This document shows, one piece after another, positions 37,563 through 45,670 of a stretch of DNA of 64,000 nucleotides (position 1 is its first letter; the number at the start of each line of letters is the position of its first letter). The translations under genes and the position numbers were made by a program. The notes beneath the pieces were generated by a model. It saw nothing but the letters and a program-made list of their open reading frames with translations, was not told the DNA's origin and did no database searches. The stretch is from Zhihengliuella salsuginis (GTDB lineage: Bacteria > Actinomycetota > Actinomycetes > Actinomycetales > Micrococcaceae): contig NZ_BMXK01000009.1 in assembly GCF_014651715.1 (NCBI RefSeq), positions 124,001-188,000 on the forward strand. Reading direction: 5' to 3'.

Positions 37563-38309
37563 ATGGAACAACGGCCGGACGAAGCCCTCGAGCCGGCTGC
37601 CGCCGACGCCAGGACGTCGCGGGGGGAGGGGCGCCAGTGGCCCTTCTGGGCCAGCTTCGGGCTCAATCTGGTCGTCGCCCTGCTGGTGGTCTCGCTCTTG
37701 CAGGGGTTCGTGATCAAGGTCTTCAACGTCCCCAGCGGCTCCATGGAGCAGACCCTCAACGTCGGAGACCGCATCCTGGTGAACCGTCTCGCCTACGCGG
37801 GAGGCGAACCTGAGACGGGCGACGTCGTCGTGTTCGAGGCGGAGGGCGACTGGGAGGAGGCGGGCGCCGCGCCGGGCGGGCCGCTGCGCCGCGCGGCCGA
37901 GTTCTTCGGGGACCTCACCGGGATCGGGCCCTCCAGCCACCACTACCTCGTCAAGCGCGTCATCGGCACCGGCGGGGACACGGTGGAGTGCTGCGGAGAA
38001 TCCGGAAGCGTCCTGGTGAACGGGGACCCTCTGGAGGAGCCGTACATCCACAACGACTACCCCTTCGTGCGCGGCGCCCGGGACTGCACGAGCACGGGAC
38101 GTTCTCTGCGCTGCTTCGGTCCCATCGACGTGCCGGAGGACTCCCTCCTCGTCATGGGGGACCACCGCTCCAACTCGGCGGACTCCGTCATCCGCTGCCG
38201 AGGGCGCGAGCCCGACGGCGGTGCGTGCCTGCGTCCCGTCGACGACGATGCGGTGCTCGGACGCGTCGTGTTGACGATCTGGCCGCTGGGACGCGAGGGG
38301 CTCGACTAG
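37563..38309 (+). CDS. lepB: Signal peptidase I
   Basis: A 248-residue type I signal peptidase. One N-terminal membrane helix (about 28-48), then VPSGSMEQTLNVGDRILVNRL with the catalytic Ser, HHYLVKRVIGTGGDTVECC with the Lys base, and MGDHRSNSADSV. It cleaves secreted proteins outside the membrane. An acidic insert (about 90-115) lies before the Lys. It starts 8 bp after sufU, with gggag upstream, so it probably shares that transcript. Its TAG lies in a 12-bp palindrome (38302-38313) shared with the convergent gene's stop. Confidence 0.95.
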   Translation: MEQRPDEALEPAAADARTSRGEGRQWPFWASFGLNLVVALLVVSLLQGFVIKVFNVPSGSMEQTLNVGDRILVNRLAYAGGEPETGDVVVFEAEGDWEEAGAAPGGPLRRAAEFFGDLTGIGPSSHHYLVKRVIGTGGDTVECCGESGSVLVNGDPLEEPYIHNDYPFVRGARDCTSTGRSLRCFGPIDVPEDSLLVMGDHRSNSADSVIRCRGREPDGGACLRPVDDDAVLGRVVLTIWPLGREGLD

Positions 38310-39439
38310 TCGACTTCTCGACTGGCCTCGAGCAGGCCGTGGCCCACCAGGTCCGCCACGTGCGCGTCCAGCAGCTCGCGTGCCTGCGGGTGGTCGCCGG
38401 CGGCCGCGACGACTGTCTCGAGCAGTTCCTCCGTGGTTCGCCAGGCAGATGCGGCGCCCCAGAGCAGCGGCCCCAGGCCGTGCAGCACGGTGAGGGCCTC
38501 GCCCTTCAGGACGGCCACGGCCTCCGTCGAGCCGGTGCTGATCCGCACCGCATCGGCCGGGACGATCCGGCGGTACTGCAGGAGCGCCGGATCGGCCGGT
38601 GTCTCACTGCGGGAGAGGTCGAGCGGCGCCCACGCGTCCCCGGGCTCGTCCGCGGGCGGGGCGGCGAGCAGGTCGCGGGCCAGTTCGGCGAGCTGGGTCG
38701 CCTCGCCGTACTCCAACCGCAGCGCCCCGCCGCACGCGTGCAGGGTGCTGCAGAGCCGGACCAGGCCGCGGTCGAGCCAGGCCAGACCGGAGATCTGCGG
38801 GCTCAGGTGTTCCAAGGCCTCGGCCAGGGGAAGCCGGCGGGCGACGGCCCGCTCGCGTCCGGCGAGGCGGTCCAGCACGGCGACCCGCCACAGCACGCTG
38901 CGGTCGACGGCGGGCAGGAGGCCGAGCTCGTCGGGCGCGGCCTGGTCCTTGGGGCGCCGCCCGGAGGCGGGCAGGATGGACAACGGCTTGGGGAAGGGGC
39001 GGATGCCGCGGGCGGCGTCGACGGCCACCGTCTCGTCCGTCAGGTAGGCGAACGAACGGCCCAGCGTCCGCGTCGCCGTCGTCTTGCCCGTGCCGCTCTC
39101 GGCAACCAGGGCGATGGCGCGGCCCGTGACCGGATCGGCGAGTGCCGCGGCATGGAACATCAGCAGCTCGCCGCGACCGGATGCGATCGCCCGGCTCGTC
39201 GCCGTGTAGACCAGCTCCTCGTGGAAGCTGGCCCAGCCCTGCTGGGGCCGGCGCGCCAGCGAGCCGTGCCGGTCCTCGGCCGCGACGGCGTCGGCGGCGG
39301 TCAGCCGGGGATCGCAGCGGGACCACGCGGCCGCCAGTGCCTCGGCCTCGGCACGGGAGAGGTCCGTCGCGGTGATCCTGCCGTCCAGCACCCGGGCCGT
39401 GAAGGCCAGCGGCCCCGACGGGGCGCTGCGGAGCTCCAC
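38306..39439 (-). CDS. HPr kinase-like P-loop domain fused to a PqqD-like C-terminal domain
   Basis: A 377-residue protein. The central part has a nucleotide-binding loop, ALVAESGTGKTTATRTLG (about 155-172), preceded by MFHAAALAD and followed by YLTDETVAVD, the layout of HprK-like kinases (FHAA..., P-loop, DE). The last 75 residues (VLHGLGPLLWGAASAWRTTE ... LVGHGLLEA) read as a PqqD-like fold. HprK-like proteins in lasso-peptide clusters phosphorylate precursors; others are of unknown use. Starts at GTG one base after the DUF2505 stop, so coupled. No HPr or precursor peptide is adjacent. The fold calls come from pattern reading. Confidence 0.6.
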   Translation of the reverse strand: MELRSAPSGPLAFTARVLDGRITATDLSRAEAEALAAAWSRCDPRLTAADAVAAEDRHGSLARRPQQGWASFHEELVYTATSRAIASGRGELLMFHAAALADPVTGRAIALVAESGTGKTTATRTLGRSFAYLTDETVAVDAARGIRPFPKPLSILPASGRRPKDQAAPDELGLLPAVDRSVLWRVAVLDRLAGRERAVARRLPLAEALEHLSPQISGLAWLDRGLVRLCSTLHACGGALRLEYGEATQLAELARDLLAAPPADEPGDAWAPLDLSRSETPADPALLQYRRIVPADAVRISTGSTEAVAVLKGEALTVLHGLGPLLWGAASAWRTTEELLETVVAAAGDHPQARELLDAHVADLVGHGLLEASREVD

Positions 39440-39440
39440 G

Positions 39441-39941
39441 CTAGTTGCGGGCGTCCAGCCAGGCCTTCGCCTGGGTGGCCTGGAGGTTCAGGGCCTTGCC
39501 GAGGTACGGCTCGGCAGCGGAGGCGATCTTGCCGCCCATGAAGGGAATGCTGGAGGTGACCTGCCCGTCCAGCTCGACGACGGTCTCCCCGCCGCGCGCG
39601 ACGAGCTTCTGCGTCGCCTTGACGTCCACGGGGGCGCCGGCGACCTCGATCGTGATCGAGGCCGTGCGGCTGCCGTCGGCGGCGGGGGCCGACCAGACCT
39701 CGCGCTGCGTGACGGTCATGGTGGCGCCGACGAACTTCCGGGCCAGATCCGGCAGGCGGTCGGTCGGCACGGCGCGAACGGACGTCACGTCGAAGGCGCC
39801 GGTGATGGGGCCCGTGACCTGGAAATCGGTCAGCCGGCCGCCGGCCTTGGCGCTGACCTCCTGCACGAACTCGCGGTCGGTGAAGACCGAAGCCACGGCG
39901 TCGGCGGGGTACGGCAGAGTGGTGCTGGCGTTCAGGGCCAC
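39441..39941 (-). CDS. DUF2505 domain-containing protein (SRPBCC/START-like)
   Basis: A 166-residue protein covering the whole domain from LPYPADAVASVFTDREFVQEV to the C-terminal helix ALNLQATQAKAWLDARN. The pattern of an opening strand, a two-helix clamp, a long beta-sheet and a final helix fits the START-like DUF2505 family common in mycobacteria and relatives. A hydrophobic ligand is likely but unknown. aaggag before the GTG fixes the start. It is upstream of, and coupled to, the HprK-like gene, and divergent from mfd. Confidence 0.85.
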   Translation of the reverse strand: MALNASTTLPYPADAVASVFTDREFVQEVSAKAGGRLTDFQVTGPITGAFDVTSVRAVPTDRLPDLARKFVGATMTVTQREVWSAPAADGSRTASITIEVAGAPVDVKATQKLVARGGETVVELDGQVTSSIPFMGGKIASAAEPYLGKALNLQATQAKAWLDARN

Positions 39942-40073
39942 GGGGTGCTCCTTCGATCGATTCGGCGGTTGGGTTGCCCGCCGCCCGCGCGGCCGGATCC
40001 GGGCCGCGCTGGGTTGCTTCGTCCATGCTATGCGAGCCGGACGGACTTTCGGGCACGCGGGCCCGTGGCGCGG

Positions 40074-40079
40074 TAGGCT
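40074..40079 (+). promoter_or_regulatory. Probable -10 element (TAGGCT) of mfd
   Basis: TAGGCT followed by ggga suggests a start near 40086 and an mfd leader of about 108 nt. The 251-bp gap to DUF2505 holds no ORF I would support. Confidence 0.45.
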
Positions 40080-40193
40080 GGGAGGGCTTCCCCGGTACCG
40101 CAGCAGCAGTGCGGGCGCGACTCGTCGCCCCCGCCGATGCGTGGTCACCGGGTTTTCGTGCTGCGCACACTGGCCTCTGTGAAAGGTGAAACC

Positions 40194-43100
40194 ATGTCCC
40201 TGTCCGGTCTCCGCGCCGCGCTGTCCGCCGACTCCACCTACGCGAAGATCCGGCAGTACGCGTCGCGGCCGTTCGACTCCCGGAGCCGGACCCTCGAGGT
40301 CTCCGCGCCGACGGGCCTGCGCGCAGCGGTCGTCGCCGAGGCCGTGGACGGCCTGGCCGCCGGGGGAGCGGACGGCGGCGACGCCGTCGTGCTGGCCGTG
40401 ACGGCCACCGGCCGCGAGACCGAGGACCTCGCCGCCGCGCTGGAGGCCTACCTGCCGGCGGGTTCCATCGCCCAGTTCCCCGCGTGGGAGACCCTGCCGC
40501 ACGAGCGCCTCTCGCCGCGCTCGGACACGGTCGGCCGGCGCCTCTCCGTGCTGCGCCGGCTGGCGCACCCGGACGGGACGCTGAAGGTCGTCGTCGCGCC
40601 GATCCGCTCCGTGGTCCAGCCGCTCGTCGAGGGGCTGGGCGATCTCGAGCCCGTGCACCTGGAGGTGGGTCAGGAGCGCCCCTTCTCCTCCATCGTCAAG
40701 GCGCTGGCCGACGCCGCCTACTCCCGGGTCGACATGGTGACCCAGCGCGGCGAGTTCGCCGTCCGCGGCGGCATCCTCGACGTCTTCCCGCCCACCGAGG
40801 ACCACCCGCTGCGCATCGAGTTCTTCGGCGACGAGATCGAGCAGATGCGCTGGTTCTCCATCGCCGACCAGCGCTCGCTCGAGGCCGAGGGCGAGGACGC
40901 CCCCACCCGCCTGTACGCCCCGCCGTGCCGCGAGCTGCTCATCACGCCGGACGTCATGTCGCGGGCCGCCCGGCTGAAGGACGCGATGCCGGCGGCCGCC
41001 GACATGCTCGAGAAGATCGCCGGCGGCGTCGCCGTCGAGGGCATGGAGTCGCTCGCCCCCGTGCTGGTGGAGCGCATGGTCCCGTTCGTGGACCAGCTCC
41101 CGGCCAGCTCGATCGCCGTCGTCATGGAACCGGAGCGCGTGCGCTCCCGCGCCCACGACCTCGTCGCCACCAACGAGGAGTTCCTGGCGGCGGCGTGGTC
41201 GACGGCGTCCGACGGCGGCAGCGCGCCCGTCGACCTGTCGCAGGCCGGGGGAGTGGCCGAGGCCCTCGACGCGGGCGGCTTCGCCGACCTCTCGGCGACC
41301 TTCGACGCCGCGCTCGAGGCGGAGGTCTCCTGGTGGGCGATGACGTCCCTCGAGCGGGACGCCGACGTCGTGCTCGACATCGACTCCCTCGCCGTGAACG
41401 CCCGCGAGCCGCGCGGGTACCGCGGCGAGGTCGCCGAGATGATGGAATTCATCGGCTCCCGGATCCGGGACGACTGGCGGATCGTCGTGGCGACCGACGG
41501 CCCGGGCCCGGCCCAGCGCCTGGCCGAGCTGTTCCACGACGCCGACATCCCGTGCCACCGCGTCGACTCCCTCGACGCGGACCCGACGCCGGGGCTCATC
41601 GAGATCACGACGGCGGTCGCCGGGCGCGGCTTCGTCTTCGACGGGCTGCGCCTCGGCCTGCTGACCGAGGCGGACCTGCTCGGCCGTTCGAGCGCCTACG
41701 CGCAGGGCAAGAAGGGCCGCAAGCTGGCCGCGAAACGGCGCAACGCCGTCGATCCGCTCCAGCTGGCCGAGGGCGACTTCGTGGTGCACGAGCAGCACGG
41801 CATCGCCCGCTTCGTGGAGCTCATCCAGCGCAAGGTCGGCGGCGGCCGGGACGCCCCGATGCGGGAGTACCTGGTCCTCGAGTACGCGCCGTCCAAACGC
41901 GGGGCGCCGGGTGACCGGCTCTTCGTCCCCACCGACCAGCTCGACCAGGTCACCCGCTACGTCGGCGGGGAGGCCCCGGTGCTGTCGAAGATGGGCGGCT
42001 CGGACTGGTCGAACACCAAGTCCAAGGCGCGGCGCGCGGTCAAGGAAATCGCCTCCGAGCTGATCCGCCTGTACTCGGCGCGCATGGCCAGCCGGGGCCA
42101 CGCCTACGCGGCCGACACCCCGTGGCAGGGCGAGCTCGAAGCTGCCTTCCCCTACACCGAGACCCCCGACCAGCTGACCACGATCAACGAGGTCAAGGAG
42201 GACATGGAGAAGTCGATCCCCATGGACCGCCTCGTCTCGGGCGACGTCGGCTTCGGCAAGACGGAGATCGCCGTCCGCGCCGCTTTCAAGGCGGTCCAGG
42301 ACGGCAAGCAGGTCGCCGTGCTGGTGCCGACGACCCTCCTGGCCCGGCAGCACCACGAGACGTTCACCGAGCGCTTCGCCGGCTTCCCGATCCGGGTCGA
42401 GGCGCTCTCGCGGTTCCAGACGCCCAAGGAGTCCAAGTCGATCCTCGCCGGGCTGGTGGACGGCACGGTCGACGTCGTCGTCGGAACACACCGCCTGCTG
42501 AGCAAGACCATCGAGTTCAAGGACCTCGGCCTGGTGATCGTCGACGAGGAGCAGCGCTTCGGTGTCGAGCACAAGGAGGCGCTCAAGCACATGCGCACCA
42601 ACGTCGACGTCCTCGCGATGTCGGCGACGCCGATCCCGCGAACCCTCGAGATGAGCCTGACCGGCATCCGGGAGACGTCGACGCTGGCCACGCCGCCGGA
42701 GGAGCGTCACCCCGTCCTGACCTACGTGGGCGCGCACACCGACCGGCAGGTCACCGCCGCGATCCGGCGCGAGCTCATGCGCGAGGGGCAGGTCTTCTTC
42801 GTCCACAACCGGGTCTCCTCCATCGACCGGGTCGCCTCGCAGCTCCGCGAGCTCGTCCCCGAGGCCCGCGTCGAGGTGGCCCACGGCAAGATGAGCGAGA
42901 CGCAGCTCGAGCGCATCATCGTCGACTTCTGGGAGCGCAAGTTCGACGTCCTCGTCTCCACCACGATCATCGAGACCGGCCTGGACATCTCCAACGCCAA
43001 CACGCTCATCGTCGACCGGGCCGACGCCTACGGGTTGAGCCAGCTGCACCAGCTGCGCGGCCGTGTGGGACGAGGCCGGGAGCGCGCCTACGCCTACTTC

Positions 43101-43799
43101 CTCTGGAACGCGGAGAAGCCGCTCGGCGAGGTCGCGCTCGAGCGGCTCAAGGCAGTCGCCGCGCACAACGAGCTCGGCTCCGGCTACCAGTTGGCGATGA
43201 AGGACCTCGAGATCCGCGGTGCCGGCAACCTGCTCGGCGGCGAGCAGTCGGGGCACATCGCCGGGGTCGGCTTCGACCTGTACCTGCGGCTCGTCGGCGA
43301 GGCCGTGGCCGACTTCCGCGGCGACGCCGAGGAGAAGCCGGTCGAGATGAAGATCGAGCTGCCCGTCAACGCGCACCTGCCGCACGACTACGTGCCCGGC
43401 GAGCGGCTGCGCCTGGAGGCCTACCGCAAGCTCGCGGCCGCCCTGGACGGCGAGTCGATCGACGCCGTCGTCGAGGAGCTCAAGGACCGGTACGGCGAGC
43501 CGCCGGCACCGGTCCAGCACCTGCTCGCGGTGGCCCGCTTCCGCGTCAGGGCCCGCGCCGCCGGCCTGACCGACGTGGCGAGCCAGGGCAATTTCATCAA
43601 GTTCGCCCCGGCCGACCTGCCGGAGTCCAAACAGATGCGCATGGAGCGCATGTACAAGGGCGCGCAGGTGAAGCCGGCCCTGAACAACGCGCTGCTGATC
43701 CCCAAGCCGAAGACGGCGCCGGTCGGCGGCAGGGACCTGGCCGACGGCGAGATCCTCGACTGGGCGTCCCAGGTCCTGAAGGCCCTGTTCGAGGACTGA
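40194..43799 (+). CDS. mfd: Transcription-repair coupling factor
   Basis: A 1201-residue DNA translocase that removes stalled RNA polymerase and recruits the UvrABC machinery. In order: the UvrB-homology region (FPAWETLPHERLSPRSDTVG, GEFAVRGGILDVFPP), the RNAP-interaction domain with GDFVVHEQHGIARF (about 527), the helicase Walker A GDVGFGKTEIA (about 684), DEEQRFG (about 783), SATPIPRTL, and QLHQLRGRVGRG. The C-terminal domain follows. The ATG was chosen at MSLSGLRAAL; 19 upstream codons are open but aggtgaaacc fits this one. Length is typical. Confidence 0.98.
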   Translation: MSLSGLRAALSADSTYAKIRQYASRPFDSRSRTLEVSAPTGLRAAVVAEAVDGLAAGGADGGDAVVLAVTATGRETEDLAAALEAYLPAGSIAQFPAWETLPHERLSPRSDTVGRRLSVLRRLAHPDGTLKVVVAPIRSVVQPLVEGLGDLEPVHLEVGQERPFSSIVKALADAAYSRVDMVTQRGEFAVRGGILDVFPPTEDHPLRIEFFGDEIEQMRWFSIADQRSLEAEGEDAPTRLYAPPCRELLITPDVMSRAARLKDAMPAAADMLEKIAGGVAVEGMESLAPVLVERMVPFVDQLPASSIAVVMEPERVRSRAHDLVATNEEFLAAAWSTASDGGSAPVDLSQAGGVAEALDAGGFADLSATFDAALEAEVSWWAMTSLERDADVVLDIDSLAVNAREPRGYRGEVAEMMEFIGSRIRDDWRIVVATDGPGPAQRLAELFHDADIPCHRVDSLDADPTPGLIEITTAVAGRGFVFDGLRLGLLTEADLLGRSSAYAQGKKGRKLAAKRRNAVDPLQLAEGDFVVHEQHGIARFVELIQRKVGGGRDAPMREYLVLEYAPSKRGAPGDRLFVPTDQLDQVTRYVGGEAPVLSKMGGSDWSNTKSKARRAVKEIASELIRLYSARMASRGHAYAADTPWQGELEAAFPYTETPDQLTTINEVKEDMEKSIPMDRLVSGDVGFGKTEIAVRAAFKAVQDGKQVAVLVPTTLLARQHHETFTERFAGFPIRVEALSRFQTPKESKSILAGLVDGTVDVVVGTHRLLSKTIEFKDLGLVIVDEEQRFGVEHKEALKHMRTNVDVLAMSATPIPRTLEMSLTGIRETSTLATPPEERHPVLTYVGAHTDRQVTAAIRRELMREGQVFFVHNRVSSIDRVASQLRELVPEARVEVAHGKMSETQLERIIVDFWERKFDVLVSTTIIETGLDISNANTLIVDRADAYGLSQLHQLRGRVGRGRERAYAYFLWNAEKPLGEVALERLKAVAAHNELGSGYQLAMKDLEIRGAGNLLGGEQSGHIAGVGFDLYLRLVGEAVADFRGDAEEKPVEMKIELPVNAHLPHDYVPGERLRLEAYRKLAAALDGESIDAVVEELKDRYGEPPAPVQHLLAVARFRVRARAAGLTDVASQGNFIKFAPADLPESKQMRMERMYKGAQVKPALNNALLIPKPKTAPVGGRDLADGEILDWASQVLKALFED

Positions 43800-43825
43800 C
43801 CCGGTCGGGCGCCGCGCGGGTCAGT
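43795..43825. terminator. Bidirectional terminator overlapping the stop codons of mfd and the convergent gene
   Basis: Nine-bp arms ACTGACCCG/CGGGTCAGT with a 13-nt loop; each arm contains one gene's TGA. Confidence 0.6.
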
Positions 43826-44156
43826 CGCCGATCGTCTCGACCCCGTCCTTGCCGCCCCACTCCGCGAGGAACTCCTCGCGGGTGAGGTTCTCGAGGTCGC
43901 GCCGCACCAGGGCGAGCAGGCCCTCGGCCTCGTCGATGTTGTTGCCGGTGATGCGCAGGATCTCGGCGTCGTTGTCGATCCGGCGGACGACGACGGTGGC
44001 GCCGAGCGCGTCCGAGCCGTCGCCGCCGAGGAACGCGTCGGCCACGCCCGCGAACCAGCGGCCGGCCGCCATGAAGGGACCGTCGTCGGCCTGCTCGTAG
44101 GCGGCGTCGTAGTTCTCGGACGCGTGGTGCTCCTCAGGCTGTGCGGACGATGTCAC
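43821..44156 (-). CDS. Small acidic protein of unknown function
   Basis: A 111-residue protein with an acidic N-terminus (QPEEHHASENYDAAYEQADD), then FMAAGRWFAGVADAFLGGDG, a beta segment GATVVVRRIDNDAEILRITG and a helix GLLALVRRDLENLTREEFLAEWG. There are no cysteines and no membrane segment. The GTG start is chosen for gaaggggaa at good distance; an ATG six codons upstream is possible. I do not recognise the family. Convergent with mfd. Confidence 0.65.
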   Translation of the reverse strand: MTSSAQPEEHHASENYDAAYEQADDGPFMAAGRWFAGVADAFLGGDGSDALGATVVVRRIDNDAEILRITGNNIDEAEGLLALVRRDLENLTREEFLAEWGGKDGVETIGD

Positions 44157-44247
44157 GGTGTTCCCCTTCCTCACACGGGCCCGGGGTCCCGGGCCTGCGT
44201 CTCAGTCTATGACCGGAACGGGCAAACGGGGAGGGTATTAACGACGA

Positions 44248-44275
44248 AGGGCCCGCGATGCGTATCGCGGACCCT
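44248..44275 (-). terminator. Hairpin after the YtxH-like gene
   Basis: AGGGCCCGCGAT/ATCGCGGACCCT, 12-bp arms with one mismatch and a 4-nt loop, 18 bp beyond the stop of the minus-strand gene and before the next minus-strand gene. Confidence 0.7.
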
Positions 44276-44292
44276 GACGTCAGAGCTCGGTT

Positions 44293-44562
44293 CTAGCCGA
44301 CCGAGTCGGCCTGCTTGGCCGTCCGGGAGCCGGCCCCGCGGACCTTCTCGGCCACTTGCGGGGACTTCTCCCTGACGTAGGAGGCGACCTGCGGGGCCTT
44401 CTCCTCGACGGCGGACGTCACGCGGGAGACCTGCTCCTGCGTCCGCGGGTCGTCCCACAGCTCGGAGGCCTTGTTGCGGATGGCCTCGTACTTCTCACGG
44501 CCCGCACGGGCACCCAGCACGTAGCCGAGGGCTGCGCCGGCGATGAAAGTCAGAATGCGCAT
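44293..44562 (-). CDS. YtxH-like small membrane-associated protein
   Basis: An 89-residue protein that opens with the glycine-rich hydrophobic stretch ILTFIAGAALGYVLGARAGREKYE, typical of YtxH-type proteins (read as FIAGAALGYVLGARAGREKY). An amphipathic helical tail follows with repeated EKAPQVASYVREKSPQVAEK. It probably sits at the membrane with a coiled tail. taggagg directly before the ATG is a near-perfect ribosome site. Function is unknown; stress association is known for some family members. Confidence 0.8.
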   Translation of the reverse strand: MRILTFIAGAALGYVLGARAGREKYEAIRNKASELWDDPRTQEQVSRVTSAVEEKAPQVASYVREKSPQVAEKVRGAGSRTAKQADSVG

Positions 44563-44660
44563 GGTGGCCTCCTAAAGACCGATCGGTTCAACGGCGCTAA
44601 CTGCGCCGCATCGCCTCTACAGTAGTCACACCTGCTGTGCCGGGCGCAACAGAAAGCGCG

Positions 44661-44903
44661 TCAGCGCTGTTCCTGCTCCTCGACCTTGATCTCGGAGCGG
44701 CCCATGATGCCCTGCGGGATCAGGAACGCGGCGGTGGCCAGCACGAGGCAGGCGAGGCCCGGAAGCCAGCCGTTCTCCAGCGTCCAGAAGCTCAGGGAGT
44801 AGAGGGATCCGAGGAACAACACAAACATCACGGCGAAGGCGGCGAGGCTCGAGCCGAGGTTTCCCTGGCCCGAGTAGGCCTTGTTCTTGCTGTCCGAGTA
44901 CAC
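44661..44903 (-). CDS. Small two-helix membrane protein, unknown function
   Basis: An 80-residue protein with two membrane segments (about 20-40, LAAFAVMFVLFLGSLYSL, and 48-65, LPGLACLVLATAAFLIP) and a charged C-terminal tail ending KVEEQEQR. The second of two nearby GTGs is chosen because aaggag lies seven bases before it; the first, two codons upstream, would have almost no spacing. Not recognised. It lies downstream of deoC on the same strand but with its own gap. Confidence 0.6.
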   Translation of the reverse strand: MYSDSKNKAYSGQGNLGSSLAAFAVMFVLFLGSLYSLSFWTLENGWLPGLACLVLATAAFLIPQGIMGRSEIKVEEQEQR

Positions 44904-44966
44904 TGTCACGCTCCTTGTATTGCCCGTTCCCGTCCGTCCGGGTGGGCGCTGACCTGTGACGGCCGT

Positions 44967-45638
44967 CTAGTAGGCGGCCGAAGACTGTTCGCCTTCTACA
45001 ATACCAACTCCCGAGCTCGCTCCGAGCCGCGTGGCGCCGGCCTCGATGAACGCCAGGGCGTCCTCCAGGGAGCGGACGCCGCCGGAGGCCTTGACCCCGA
45101 GATCGGGTCCCACCGTCGCGCGCATGAGCTTCACATCCTGGATGGTCGCCCCGCCGCCGCCGAAGCCCGTGGACGTCTTGACGAAGTCGGCGCCCGCGGT
45201 CACGGCCGCCCGGCAGGCGAGGACCTTGGCGTCGTCCTCCAGCATGGCGGTCTCGATGATGACCTTCAGGATCGCGCCTCCGGCGTGCACCGCCTCGGCG
45301 ACGGCGCCGATGTCGGCCACGAGAGCGGCCTCGTCGCCCCGCTTCGCGGCGGCGATGTCGATGACCATGTCGATCTCGTCGGCGCCCGCCTCGACGGCGG
45401 CAGCCGCCTCGAACGCCTTCACGGAGGTGAGCGTGGCGCCGAACGGGAAGCCGATCACGGAGCACGTCAGGACGCCGGAACCCGCCAGCGTCTTCGCGAC
45501 CGTCGGGACCCACACGGGGTTCACGCAGACGGACTTGAACCGGTACTGGCGCGCCTCCGCGGACACCTTCAGGATGTCCTCCTCGGTCGCGTCCTGCTTC
45601 AGGAGGGTGTGGTCGATGTAGCTGGCGATGTTCGTCAT
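44967..45638 (-). CDS. deoC: Deoxyribose-phosphate aldolase
   Basis: A 223-residue TIM-barrel class I aldolase splitting deoxyribose-5-phosphate into acetaldehyde and glyceraldehyde-3-phosphate. YIDHTLLKQDATEEDI, FKSVCVNPVWV, KVIIETAML with the proton-relay Lys, and the Schiff-base Lys in FVKTSTGFGGGGAT are visible. ggaaggaacc precedes the ATG. It is last of a PNP-phosphomutase-deoC operon for nucleoside catabolism. Confidence 0.97.
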   Translation of the reverse strand: MTNIASYIDHTLLKQDATEEDILKVSAEARQYRFKSVCVNPVWVPTVAKTLAGSGVLTCSVIGFPFGATLTSVKAFEAAAAVEAGADEIDMVIDIAAAKRGDEAALVADIGAVAEAVHAGGAILKVIIETAMLEDDAKVLACRAAVTAGADFVKTSTGFGGGGATIQDVKLMRATVGPDLGVKASGGVRSLEDALAFIEAGATRLGASSGVGIVEGEQSSAAY

Positions 45639-45670
45639 GGTTCCTTCCAGGGGTTCCGGTGCGCGGCGCG

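Noticed and set aside
38302-38313. The 12-bp palindrome TCGACTAGTCGA at the lepB/HprK-like stop codons as an operator
   Set aside because: It arises from two overlapping convergent TAG stops and lies inside coding sequence ends, far from a promoter.
33862-39439. A lasso-peptide or other RiPP biosynthetic cluster built on the PqqD and HprK-like genes
   Set aside because: I found no precursor peptide, B/C proteins, radical-SAM enzyme or dedicated exporter between them; the intervening genes are housekeeping.
39441-43520. A 1359-codon open frame on the minus strand opposite mfd
   Set aside because: It is the antisense of mfd in a GC-rich frame lacking stops, with low-complexity Arg/Gly/Asp/Val/His composition. 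Only its last 166 codons, the DUF2505 gene, are real.
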